Positions 1 through 7,495 of a DNA stretch of 25,856 bases are shown piece by piece. Each line of letters begins with the position of its first letter. The first letter of the stretch is position 1. The translations under genes and the position numbers were made by a program. The notes under the pieces were generated by a model that was not told the origin of the DNA, did no database searches, and saw only the letters and a program-made list of their open reading frames with translations. This DNA is from a bacterium Ga0077546 (GTDB lineage Bacteria; Cyanobacteriota; Vampirovibrionia; Obscuribacterales; Obscuribacteraceae). The stretch spans positions 1 through 25,856 of the forward strand of contig LNEX01000357.1 in NCBI GenBank assembly GCA_001464165.1, in the 5' to 3' direction.

Positions 1-1059
1 ACCTTTAGCACCTTTGCGCTGAATTACTTCGAAGAACAAAGTTGGCCTATCTTGTACTGGCTTAGTGAAAATTTGCAGCAAATAGCCTTCAGATTCACGG
101 TCAACAAGAATGCCCCACTTGGCTAGTTCAGTGATATCTTCATCGATTTCACCAACACGATCTTTGAGAGTTTCATAATACGAAGCTGGAGCATTGAGAA
201 ATTCGATGCCACGACTGCGCAATTCTTTGACAGTTTTGACAATGTCGCGAGTTGTGATGGCAATGTGCTGCACGCCAGGCGCATGGTAGAAATCGAGATA
301 CTCTGTAATCTGTGACTTACGCAAACCTTGCTCAAATGGCTCGTTGATAGGCATCTTGATAGAGCCGCTGCGGTTTGCCATTACTTTAGATACCAGGGCT
401 GAATATTTAGTGCTGATATCTGTAGCATCAAAATACTGGAAGATATGGAAGCCAAAAATCTTGCTGTAGAACTCTACCCATTGATCAAGCTTAGTACTTT
501 CAACGTTACCGACAACGTGGTCAACAGAGACTAGACCGAGCGCGTCACCCTTTTTGTTTTTCACTTCAGTGAAGCCAGGAGCGAAACCTTTGTAGTTTGA
601 GCGATCGAGGAAAGTGTGCACAGTATCGCCATAAGTAGCGATTGAAGCTGAGACATAAGTGCCGTGCTCGTCAGTAACTTCAGTTGGCTCTTGAATAGAA
701 CGTGCACCACGGGCAATGGCAGTCTCGTAAGCTTTACGAACATCCCGGGTGCGCATCGCTACATTCTTAACGCCGTCGCCATGCTGCATCACATGATTAG
801 ATACAGCATGATCTGGCTGCAGGGCAGCGGTGAGAACAATGGTGACTTTCTCTTGACGCAGCACATAAGAAACAGCATCGCGATTACCGGTCTCAAGACC
901 ACGGTAACCAATTACATCGAAGCCAAAGCCACGGTTGTAATAGTAACAAGCCTGTAAGGCGTTGCCGACAAAAAACTCTATGTAGTCAAATCCGTCCACT
1001 GAAATTTCTTCGACGCCAGTCTTGCTGCCAGTTTCTAACGCTGTTGCTTCTTTAACCAT
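1..1059 (-). CDS. hpd: 4-hydroxyphenylpyruvate dioxygenase (3' end off-window)
   Basis: This Fe(II) enzyme converts 4-hydroxyphenylpyruvate to homogentisate in tyrosine catabolism. The 353 visible codons cover both vicinal-oxygen-chelate domains. The metal ligands of the family are visible: His181 in VDHVVGN, His265 in GVQHIAI and Glu344 in FFEVIQR. The conserved GYLLQIFTKP and DRPTLFFE stretches are also present. Family length is about 355-390 residues, so only a short C-terminal tail is missing beyond base 1. The ATG at 1059 is preceded by a GAGAGGGG ribosome-binding site about 9 nt upstream. The gene stands alone in the window, so whether homogentisate dioxygenase lies beyond the left edge cannot be seen. 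The function call rests on the intact motifs and is secure. Confidence 0.96.
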   Translation of the reverse strand, partial: MVKEATALETGSKTGVEEISVDGFDYIEFFVGNALQACYYYNRGFGFDVIGYRGLETGNRDAVSYVLRQEKVTIVLTAALQPDHAVSNHVMQHGDGVKNVAMRTRDVRKAYETAIARGARSIQEPTEVTDEHGTYVSASIATYGDTVHTFLDRSNYKGFAPGFTEVKNKKGDALGLVSVDHVVGNVESTKLDQWVEFYSKIFGFHIFQYFDATDISTKYSALVSKVMANRSGSIKMPINEPFEQGLRKSQITEYLDFYHAPGVQHIAITTRDIVKTVKELRSRGIEFLNAPASYYETLKDRVGEIDEDITELAKWGILVDRESEGYLLQIFTKPVQDRPTLFFEVIQRKGAKG

Positions 1060-1173
1060 GAGGTTATCCCCTCTCAAGTATTCTCAGAGAATCCAATATA
1101 TCCATAATAGGACATAGGGAATTGTACGACAGTAATCTCGGGCACAGTATCATCCCTTCGGTGCAGCCACCTA

Positions 1174-1206
1174 AGAAAATATTGGCTTGCACTGAGAATA
1201 GCCCAA
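1174..1206 (-). terminator. possible intrinsic terminator after the TPR gene pair
   Basis: On the minus strand TTGGGCT pairs with AGCCAA (one bulged G) around a loop of about 12 nt and is followed by TATTTTCTT. It lies about 25 nt after the stop of the TPR lipoprotein gene. The stem is short and bulged, so this is tentative. Confidence 0.35.
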
Positions 1207-1229
1207 TTACTGAGCCACTTTGAAAGCTA

Positions 1230-1946
1230 CTACTTGGTTTTAGTATCCGGCTCAGCCAGTTCAGTCCTTAGTTTCAGAGCCTCGGCATTGTCAGGCTTGG
1301 CAGCCAATACTTCAGCCAGCAATTTCTGCGCTTCTTCCTTAGCTTCTTTAGCGCCCTTATCACTCTTCAGCAGTGACTGGGCTAGGCCCAGCTTGACCTC
1401 AAGAAAGTCAGGGGCCGTCTTCAGTAGTTTGCGATAGAGCGGCACAGCTTCAGCATCTTTGCCGACCTTGCGATAGGCCTCGGCCAACTTAAAACTATGT
1501 AGAGAGCTAAATTCGTTGCCAATAGAAGCCTTGCGGTAGTGAACAATCGCTTCTTCAGTCTTGCCAAAATGAGACAGCACCTGACCCATCATAAATTGGA
1601 TGGTCAAAATCTGCGGATAGCGCTTGTCTAAGGCCTCAAGCTCACTCATGGCAGCCTTTTCATCACCGGCACAAGCCTTGCGCCAAGCATGCAAACAACC
1701 GTCTGAAATAACAGTTTCGGCCGCCATATCAAACTGATGAGAATCTAAGGCACTTTCGGCCGAGGCCCCAGATGAGGACTGTTGTGACTCGGCAGCAACG
1801 TGACTCTTCTGCTCAAGCTTGCCAAAGCGGCCCGAGGGTGGCTCTACTTTATTCGAGCAGGCACTTAGAGACAGCAAAAATACAGAAGTCACTAAGAGGC
1901 TGTGGCAGTTACGTAAACCAAGAAAGCTATGGAAGTAAGGTCGCAT
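1230..1946 (-). CDS. TPR-repeat lipoprotein
   Basis: A protein of about 238 residues that begins with a signal peptide ending in a lipobox (LLSLSAC), so the mature protein should be lipid-anchored at Cys outside the inner membrane. After a Ser/Ala-rich linker, helical repeats match tetratricopeptide spacing: a block around AMSELEALDKRYP, one at GKTEEAIVHYRKA, one at GKDAEAVPLYRKLLK and one at AKEEAQKLLAEVLAAKPDNAEAL. TPRs bind proteins, so a scaffold role is likely, but the partner is unknown. I chose the ATG at 1946 over the TTG at 1952 because AAGGA sits 7 nt before the ATG. That start lies inside the upstream gene, which ends at 1927, so the two genes overlap by 20 nt and are probably translationally coupled. 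Confidence 0.85.
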   Translation of the reverse strand: MRPYFHSFLGLRNCHSLLVTSVFLLSLSACSNKVEPPSGRFGKLEQKSHVAAESQQSSSGASAESALDSHQFDMAAETVISDGCLHAWRKACAGDEKAAMSELEALDKRYPQILTIQFMMGQVLSHFGKTEEAIVHYRKASIGNEFSSLHSFKLAEAYRKVGKDAEAVPLYRKLLKTAPDFLEVKLGLAQSLLKSDKGAKEAKEEAQKLLAEVLAAKPDNAEALKLRTELAEPDTKTK

Positions 1947-2631
1947 GCCCAAATCCTTGCATAATTTTAGGCTCTTTTACCTTAGAAATTGAAAGATCGC
2001 GATTAAGAGTCGATTCAGGCAAGGGTGGAGGATTTGACTCCATCTGCTCATCACCGCCATAAGCTTTATCATGAGCCTGGGCGTCTTTAGTTTTAGCCTG
2101 CAAGAAGCGAATTCGCTGATTGATCTTGTGCACATATTTTTCTGGCACAGCATTGGCATAAACAAGCTCTACCAAGGTTTTACCCGCGGTATAGTTATCA
2201 CCTTTCTTCTCGTAAAGTTCAGAAAGGGCAACCCGTAAAAACATGTCTTTAGGCTTTTCTTCTTTGAGGAAATTAAGCCGCGAAATCGCCTCATCGAGCA
2301 CATGCTTGTCGTGATTAATGACCGAAAGTTGGTGATAAGCATGATAGAAAGACGGCTCTAGCTCTGTAACCGTCAGGTATTCATGACTAGCTTCTTTGCT
2401 GCGGCCGAGCTTACGCAGACCTTCAGCGTAAGCATAACGCACCTTCGGGTCAGAAGGTTCTGCCTCAACCTTAGCCTTGAGCGCCGCAATATCAATAGGG
2501 CTGACGTGAGTTGCAGGTGATGCCGGGGCACCGTGAGATTGAGCACTAACTTCACAGTAGCAGGAGGCAGTCAGGGCTAGTGACAGACCTAACGCTTGCA
2601 AAAATAAGGTTTTATTGTTTCCTGATACCAC
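1927..2631 (-). CDS. exported TPR protein
   Basis: A 234-residue protein with an N-terminal hydrophobic signal sequence (LFLQALGLSLALTASCYC) and a likely cleavage site near VSAQS. Three to four TPR-like helical pairs follow: DPKVRYAYAEGLRKLGRSKEA, a block around PSFYHAYHQLS, and DMFLRVALSELYEKKGDNYTAG. The last 60 residues are polar and proline-containing and look unstructured. The start is a GTG at 2631 with a poor ribosome-binding site; a TTG ten codons later would still keep the signal sequence. It is the first gene of a pair and its 3' end carries the Shine-Dalgarno sequence of the downstream TPR lipoprotein. The products may act together in the envelope, which is inference from the overlap. 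Confidence 0.82.
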   Translation of the reverse strand: MVSGNNKTLFLQALGLSLALTASCYCEVSAQSHGAPASPATHVSPIDIAALKAKVEAEPSDPKVRYAYAEGLRKLGRSKEASHEYLTVTELEPSFYHAYHQLSVINHDKHVLDEAISRLNFLKEEKPKDMFLRVALSELYEKKGDNYTAGKTLVELVYANAVPEKYVHKINQRIRFLQAKTKDAQAHDKAYGGDEQMESNPPPLPESTLNRDLSISKVKEPKIMQGFGHATLLP

Positions 2632-2684
2632 TGAATTGAAAGCCTGTTAGGGCCCCTCCTCAAGACAACGGTTCATGATATCCC

Positions 2685-2698
2685 GTTTTGGCCAAAAC
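2685..2698. promoter_or_regulatory. 14-bp perfect palindrome upstream of the TPR gene pair
   Basis: GTTTTGGCCAAAAC is perfectly self-complementary and sits 54-67 nt upstream of the GTG start at 2631, in the only sizeable gap before the TPR pair. This is the size and place expected of a dimeric repressor operator, but no second copy was found in the window. Confidence 0.3.
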
Positions 2699-2775
2699 CG
2701 CCTGATTTTTGTAACTAGCAATATATGTAGTGCTTAAGCCGAGTTGATTATTTGGCTCACACTAGCGGCGAAATA

Positions 2776-3084
2776 CTACGCTGCACTAGTTTTGCGGATT
2801 ATTAGCCGGTGATAACCTGGCTGTTCAGCACTCAACATTTGCCCTTCACTGAGCGGCGAAAGCAATGTAAATGTAGATGACTCAATGAGATGGCCTTCAC
2901 TCAAAACACTACTGCTAACACTTTCAATTGGTTCGCCACTGTCAAGCAGAACCTCAAGCAGCTCGCCAGTGGCCATTTTGTCCAACTTCAAGCGGGTTTT
3001 GACAAAATTCATAGGGCAGGCCACACCACGCAAATCAAGCCTGACCATGGACTCTTCTCCAATATCTGCAGCAGCTTCTTCCAT
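2776..3084 (-). CDS. TusA-family sulfur carrier/sulfurtransferase-like protein
   Basis: A 102-residue protein with a TusA fold signature near the N-terminus: LDLRGVACPMNFVKTRLKLDKM, then GELLEVLLDSGEPIESV. The active Cys of the CPx motif is residue 24, in VACPM. TusA proteins carry persulfide sulfur to tRNA thiolation, molybdenum cofactor or sulfur-oxidation enzymes. The CPMNFVKT form (rather than CPxP) resembles the short TusA-like proteins of cyanobacteria, so the specific acceptor is unknown. The ATG at 3084 has a strong GCGAGGAG ribosome-binding site. It follows a Cys-rich gene by 30 nt, so the two probably form an operon. The C-terminal 35 residues (SPLSEGQMLSAEQPGYHRL) extend past the usual 75-80 residue core. 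Confidence 0.85.
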   Translation of the reverse strand: MEEAAADIGEESMVRLDLRGVACPMNFVKTRLKLDKMATGELLEVLLDSGEPIESVSSSVLSEGHLIESSTFTLLSPLSEGQMLSAEQPGYHRLIIRKTSAA

Positions 3085-3114
3085 GGTCTCCTCGCAAAAA
3101 CTCTCGATATTGCC

Positions 3115-3414
3115 TTAAGACCTAGCCTTAAAACAAACAGCCGGTATACATCCTAGCGGATCAGGGCAAAAATCGACTGAAGCATAGCGCAGCCATGGTT
3201 TAGCAAAACACTCGCGATTGGCTATGTAGGTGGCCAAATTCTCCAAAAGCTCAGCCCTGCTTTTGTTATTGTCAGCGGCTAAACACTTTAGGCACATCAC
3301 CTCTTCATCTTCACCAAGTGCCAGGTTTAATACTTGTTGCCGAAGACAAAGCTGTGCCTGGCATTTACAACAGACAGAGGACACTTCATTTAATAGTGGG
3401 CAGTTACTTGGCAA
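3115..3414 (-). CDS. small Cys-rich protein, possible metal-binding partner of the TusA-like protein
   Basis: I do not recognise this 99-residue protein. It has eleven cysteines: C5, C15, C16, C18, C23, then C41 and C44 as a CxxC pair, then C69, C83, C89 and C94. This suggests a zinc or iron-sulfur site. The C-terminal motif ECFxKPWxxY followed by CPDPxGCIPxVCF looks conserved in style. The start is uncertain: TTG at 3414 has AAAAGGG about 8 nt upstream, but the open frame continues upstream to a stop at 3481 and still looks Cys-rich (SCDKKGCQL). A non-standard ATT/ATC start near 3450 is therefore possible. It lies 30 nt before the TusA-like gene, which points to a sulfur-related role by association only. 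Confidence 0.7.
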   Translation of the reverse strand: MPSNCPLLNEVSSVCCKCQAQLCLRQQVLNLALGEDEEVMCLKCLAADNNKSRAELLENLATYIANRECFAKPWLRYASVDFCPDPLGCIPAVCFKARS

Positions 3415-3562
3415 TTGACAGCCCTTTTTGTCGCAGCTGAGCCCGATAATATAGATTAATTCAGCGCAAATATGGTGAAACTACGAAGGTTCATGGGACT
3501 AACACCTTATCAATTATCCTCCTATTCACCTAATCTACAGACAGGTTGAAAAGGGGTTGCCC

Positions 3563-4174
3563 GTGACCGGTTCTGACACAAACATTGAATCATCTAAGCC
3601 GCAGCCGACAGTTGAGGCTGCCAAATCTTCAGAGATTAACCTCGTTGGATTGATGGGTCGAGGCGACCCAGCCCTGGCTTATCAGCCCGCACCTATTGTC
3701 AAACCAGTTAAAGAAAATGACCCCAGCCTAAAACAAGCTGCCGCTGAAATGACCAGCAGTTTGGCAGCTGGCGTCGGTGGCACTGTTGTCTTCTCACTGG
3801 CGGCTGCGGCGGCGACACGCAACTGGGGTAAAGCTCTCACTATTCCAATGGCGATGCTAGCTGGTGGCACAATAAAAGTTGGCACAAAGGCTTCAATGGA
3901 AGCCGTCATGCTCGACAGCAAAGACCGCACAACATCAGCTACTGACTTTGCTTGGGGTGGAGTTGATGCACTAGCAGGCGTCGGCGCCAGCGCCGTAGAA
4001 AAAGTTGTTGCGCAAAAATATCTCACTAGCATTGGCAGAGAAGCCTGGCAAGCTGCTGGCAAAAGAATCAGTCTCCCAAGGCCTGAAGACCAATCTTCTC
4101 AGAGGAGTGGTCGGTGGGTCGAGCGGTGCAGCTATCTGGAGCGCGCCACACAGAGTGAGCGAGAACTGGAATGA
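3563..4174 (+). CDS. N-terminal part of a frameshifted 5'-nucleotidase-family gene
   Basis: This frame encodes the amino-terminal module of the gene that continues in the next frame. GTG at 3563 is the best start because AAAAGGGG ends 6 nt before it; TTG at 3557 directly abuts the same sequence. The protein starts polar, has no signal peptide, then enters an Ala/Gly-rich weakly hydrophobic stretch (LAAGVGGTVVFSLAAAAATRN, then IPMAMLAGGTIKVGTKAS) resembling a glycine-zipper membrane segment. From about base 4085 the reading becomes Arg/Ser/Gln-rich and atypical (RPEDQSSQRSGRW), while the +1 frame becomes coherent. The true coding content of this frame therefore ends between about 4030 and 4085. 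The extra base may be a sequencing error, a real mutation or, less likely, programmed frameshifting. Confidence 0.6.
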   Translation: MTGSDTNIESSKPQPTVEAAKSSEINLVGLMGRGDPALAYQPAPIVKPVKENDPSLKQAAAEMTSSLAAGVGGTVVFSLAAAAATRNWGKALTIPMAMLAGGTIKVGTKASMEAVMLDSKDRTTSATDFAWGGVDALAGVGASAVEKVVAQKYLTSIGREAWQAAGKRISLPRPEDQSSQRSGRWVERCSYLERATQSERELE

Positions 4175-6176
4175 AATCAAAAATGACCCAGGCGCAGGCC
4201 TAGCAAAAAGCCTGATGCAAGTTGGTCACGACACTGCCATTGGTGCAGCATTTGGTGGGACACTTTCTGGCGGTGCCACCCTTATTGGCCGACGCAGTGA
4301 AGTTTTTGGTCAAATCAAAAATGCCGTTACACCAGACAAAAACGTACTGAGGCTCGACTCTTATCACATCAACGATTTCCACAGTAACACTGAGCAGCTT
4401 CCCCGCATCAAGACATTACTCGACCAGCGCATGGCAGCCTCTCAGGCAAAGGGCGTAGATTCAAGATTTGTAGTGCCGGGCGACATTGAATCGGGCCGAG
4501 TCAATTTTGCTTTTACAAACGGTGGAAAGATTGAGAACGAAGCTCTTATGAAAATGGGCGCCAAAGAGTTAGTACCTGGCAATCACGCCTATGACGCACC
4601 CGGCGGCCGCTCTGATGTGCCACGCTATCCAGCGGTGATGGAACCACTTTTACAGAAATATCCTGACGTCTCGCTCATTGCCTCCAACCTAGATGTCAGC
4701 GCCCACCCTCAATATGAACGCATTTTAAAACCGTATGTGCAGCGTGAAGTTCAAACCCCTTGGGGACCTCAAAAAGTAGGCACCATTGGCGTAACCACCG
4801 AAGAAGGGGCAGTGGGAGGGCTCAAGTATATTGACCCCAAAGAAACCGTTGAAGCTGCGCTTAAAGAGATGAAGAAAGAGGGTGTGTCAATCTTCCAGAT
4901 TCACTCTCACTTAGGCTTAGGTGAGGACATTAAACTAGCTCAGCATCTCATTGCCAAAGATATTAAGGTTGCCGGCATCATCGGTGCACACTCTCACGAC
5001 GCCCTAGTACGCCCAGTCTGGGTCGGCGCTGAGAGCAAATCAGGTCTTGCCAGACTCAACCCTTTCAATTACAGAAGCGTTTCTGGCTCAATGCCTGGCG
5101 CAGCCCCATTCGAAATACCAATTGTTCAAGCTGGGCACAGCGGCAACTGGCTGGGTGAGTTTAATCAAGCCATTCGACCAGATGGAACAGCCCACCGCTT
5201 CTTAACCACAAGCAAATTGCACCAGGTCACTGAAAGCCTGGCTGAAAATCCTGGCATTCGTCAATTCTTAGATGAAACAGCCGGTGATATTAACGCCCTA
5301 AAGAGCGAAGCCTATGACAGCCATGCGGTGAGACGCTATAGCGCAGCCGGTTCTCGCAATAAAGAAACAGAAATGGGTAACCTCTTTGCCGACGCTGTTC
5401 GCTTTGGTCTAAAAGAAAAGCTCGGCGATCAAGCACCACAAATAGCACTAGTTCACTCTGGTGGAATTCGCACGGGCATTCCTGAAAATGTTCCGCTCAC
5501 CCGGCTCGAAATAGCAAATATAGTCATGAATGCAGGCAAGCGCGAAGGTGAGCAGCAAGAGTTAGCGCTAATGAATTTGACAGGCGCGCAACTAAAAGCT
5601 GCCATCGAATATGGTGTGCGCGAAAAAGTAGCAGCGACGAAGCCGACCGCCCTCAGCCGCGTAAAAAATCTCTTTGCCGAACAAGTAGAAGAACATGTGG
5701 ACGAGCCTGGCAATTTTGTTCAAGTCAGTGGCATGAAGTATTCATATGACGCCACCAAGCCAGGCTTAAAGCAAGGTGGCCTGGACGGTGAGCGCATTAG
5801 TGGTCTATCTGTGCTCAACGAGCAAGGTGTGTATGAGGCAATTGATTTAGACAAAACCTACAGCGTTGCTGCGCGCTTCCACCCATTAGAAAAATGGTGG
5901 AAGTATGGAATCTTTGGCGAAAAGCCAATCGAGCAGCTTCATCGCGAACTGAATGTGCAGCCACTGAAGATTTCGCAAGTCGATTTGATTGGCGACTATA
6001 TTAGAGGCAAGACTTTAGATCCAAGCAAAGTATCTCCTATAGAAGGACGCATAACCGATCTCACACCCAACTATAGCGGTGCTATGCTGCGCCCAGGCAA
6101 GTCTCTTCTTGTAGCACCAATACTCTCAGGAAAAGATCGCTTCGAAAAGAGCAAAGCCGAACAAGAGGGCCACTAA
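4005..6176 (+). CDS. 5'-nucleotidase / UshA-type metallophosphatase (main part of a frameshifted gene)
   Basis: This is the catalytic portion of a two-domain nucleotidase that would hydrolyse nucleotides or related phosphoesters. Numbering from 4005, the calcineurin-like metal motifs are SYHINDFHS (Asp124, His126), VVPGDIESG (Asp160), VPGNHAYD (Asn193, His194) and GAHSHDA further on. The substrate-binding C-terminal domain follows, with EMGNLFADAVRF, LVHSGGIRTGIP, LTGAQLKAAIEYGV and YSYDATKPG. The TTG at 4005 is not a believable start: it lies deep inside the upstream frame with no ribosome-binding site. The intended protein almost certainly begins at 3563 and would be about 870 residues. A second Gly-rich segment (RGVVGGSSGAAIW, GAAFGGTLSGGATLIG) lies before the phosphatase domain. 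The lack of a signal peptide is unusual for this largely periplasmic family. Confidence 0.85.
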   Translation: MLRKNISLALAEKPGKLLAKESVSQGLKTNLLRGVVGGSSGAAIWSAPHRVSENWNEIKNDPGAGLAKSLMQVGHDTAIGAAFGGTLSGGATLIGRRSEVFGQIKNAVTPDKNVLRLDSYHINDFHSNTEQLPRIKTLLDQRMAASQAKGVDSRFVVPGDIESGRVNFAFTNGGKIENEALMKMGAKELVPGNHAYDAPGGRSDVPRYPAVMEPLLQKYPDVSLIASNLDVSAHPQYERILKPYVQREVQTPWGPQKVGTIGVTTEEGAVGGLKYIDPKETVEAALKEMKKEGVSIFQIHSHLGLGEDIKLAQHLIAKDIKVAGIIGAHSHDALVRPVWVGAESKSGLARLNPFNYRSVSGSMPGAAPFEIPIVQAGHSGNWLGEFNQAIRPDGTAHRFLTTSKLHQVTESLAENPGIRQFLDETAGDINALKSEAYDSHAVRRYSAAGSRNKETEMGNLFADAVRFGLKEKLGDQAPQIALVHSGGIRTGIPENVPLTRLEIANIVMNAGKREGEQQELALMNLTGAQLKAAIEYGVREKVAATKPTALSRVKNLFAEQVEEHVDEPGNFVQVSGMKYSYDATKPGLKQGGLDGERISGLSVLNEQGVYEAIDLDKTYSVAARFHPLEKWWKYGIFGEKPIEQLHRELNVQPLKISQVDLIGDYIRGKTLDPSKVSPIEGRITDLTPNYSGAMLRPGKSLLVAPILSGKDRFEKSKAEQEGH

Positions 6177-6737
6177 TTGGCGAGAGAATTTTCAATAGCA
6201 AGGCAAATAGCTTGCCCTGTAGTATTGATCAGTAGCTCTATTGCAAATGAGCGAGGGAAAGCCGATTTTTATATGCTTAGCTCAATTAGCTATGTCAATC
6301 TTGAGCCACTAATTTTAAGCACCGCTTTTCTAAAAACAAGCAAAACTGCTTCAGCAGCACTAGCAAGCAAAACGATGGCGGTCTCAGTACTAAGCTTTCA
6401 ACACCTTGCAGCAGTGTCAAAACTAGAAAGTCAAACTAGCGCAGAAAAAGACTCAACAAGTGCAAACGACAATCTGAGCCTCTGTGGCTTTAGCCCTGAC
6501 CGCCTAAAATCAGGATTGCTATACATTAGCGACAGCCTACTTGCTTGTAGTCTTAGAATTTTTGAGCAGACTGAACTTGATCAATATATCGTGGTCCTCG
6601 CTAAAATTGAAGAAACGGCGGCCCACAACCTAGACAGCTCAATAGCGAGGGCAGAACCTCTAATCAGGTACAATCGCCTCTACGCTACAATCGACCAAGA
6701 AAGACTAACTGAAGGCAATGACCGCTATCCCGTTTAA
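6177..6737 (+). CDS. hypothetical protein, doubtful, overlapping the next gene
   Basis: An open frame of 186 codons starts with TTG immediately after the nucleotidase stop; an in-frame ATG at 6273 would give about 155 residues. No family is recognised. The composition is Ser/Ala/Leu-rich with no signal peptide or clear domain. The C-terminal third (AEPLIRYNRLYATIDQERL) looks more protein-like than the start. Its last 20 nt overlap the start of the following TPR gene, an arrangement common in operons, and there is no competing gene on the other strand over these 500 bases. The weak start and lack of recognisable motifs keep this uncertain; it may be a decayed gene. Confidence 0.4.
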   Translation: MAREFSIARQIACPVVLISSSIANERGKADFYMLSSISYVNLEPLILSTAFLKTSKTASAALASKTMAVSVLSFQHLAAVSKLESQTSAEKDSTSANDNLSLCGFSPDRLKSGLLYISDSLLACSLRIFEQTELDQYIVVLAKIEETAAHNLDSSIARAEPLIRYNRLYATIDQERLTEGNDRYPV

Positions 6738-7443
6738 ATCTGCACAGACAAAATCAAAATTTGGCAGGATTGGCTGCTCAACAATGGTGTGTCTTGTGAT
6801 CTACGGAGCTGGACCAGCGCTCGCCCAGACTAAAAATACCGACCCTTTGTTCGCCCAAGGCAAAGAATATTTTGCAGCTGGCGATCTAAGCCGGGCGTTG
6901 AGCTCTTTTCGCCAATATGAAGCTCTTAAACCAGATAACATCGCTGTTCATTTCTGGATCGGATTGATTCTTGACCAGACTGGTGATTCAAAGGCGGCCC
7001 TTGCCGAATACAATCAATCACTGGCCCGAGCAGCTTCAATTGGTACTGACAGTGCCGAACTACGAATCAACATAGGAAACGCGCTGGCCAAACTTGGCTA
7101 CATTAAAGAAGCGCAGATGAACTATCAAAGAGCGATTGTGATCGACTCCCAAAATCCACTGGCCTATATAGGTTTGAGTAAGTGCTTAGTTGATAGTGGT
7201 GACTACCAAGGAGCCCTAACAGCAATCAATCGCTTCGTTGCCCTCGGCGGCCGAGATGTAAATGTCTCTCTGATTCGCGGTTTAGCCCTAACCGGTCAAG
7301 CCAAATTGGCAAGCGCCCGTGAGCAGCTCCAGCTTTTCCTTAGCAACAGTCAAGTGAGCTATCAGACAAACAGTCAGGCAAGCAATCAGGCACTGACACA
7401 ACTAGCTGTAAAAATTCTAAGCGAAATTGAGATCATGCAATAA
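6718..7443 (+). CDS. exported TPR protein
   Basis: A 241-residue protein with an N-terminal signal peptide (hydrophobic STMVCLVIYGAGPALAQ, likely cleaved at ALAQT). The mature part is an array of tetratricopeptide repeats: DPLFAQGKEYFAAGDLSRAL, NIAVHFWIGLILDQTGDSKAA, AELRINIGNALAKLGYIKEA, NPLAYIGLSKCLVDSGDYQGA, and a final VNVSLIRGLALTGQAKLASA. A short Gln/Ser/Asn-rich stretch near the C-terminus contains repeats of the form SNSQ/TNSQ/SNQA. It probably acts as an extracytoplasmic protein-binding scaffold, partner unknown. The ATG at 6718 lies within the end of the preceding open frame and AAGG sits just before it. Confidence 0.85.
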   Translation: MTAIPFKSAQTKSKFGRIGCSTMVCLVIYGAGPALAQTKNTDPLFAQGKEYFAAGDLSRALSSFRQYEALKPDNIAVHFWIGLILDQTGDSKAALAEYNQSLARAASIGTDSAELRINIGNALAKLGYIKEAQMNYQRAIVIDSQNPLAYIGLSKCLVDSGDYQGALTAINRFVALGGRDVNVSLIRGLALTGQAKLASAREQLQLFLSNSQVSYQTNSQASNQALTQLAVKILSEIEIMQ

Positions 7444-7495
7444 AGCTCATCTGCTCAGTGGGCCGCAATCTAGGTTTGCGCGCTAGACTAAGCCG

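Noticed and set aside
4074..4085. Programmed +1 frameshifting at CCA-AGG-C in the nucleotidase gene
   Set aside because: A tRNA slip from CCA to CAA would pair poorly and no stimulatory structure is seen. A simple indel is more likely, so it is not claimed.
6177..6272. A TTG-initiated N-terminal extension of the hypothetical ORF at 6177
   Set aside because: No ribosome-binding site, no recognisable motif and a stop codon directly before it. The ORF is listed with low confidence only.
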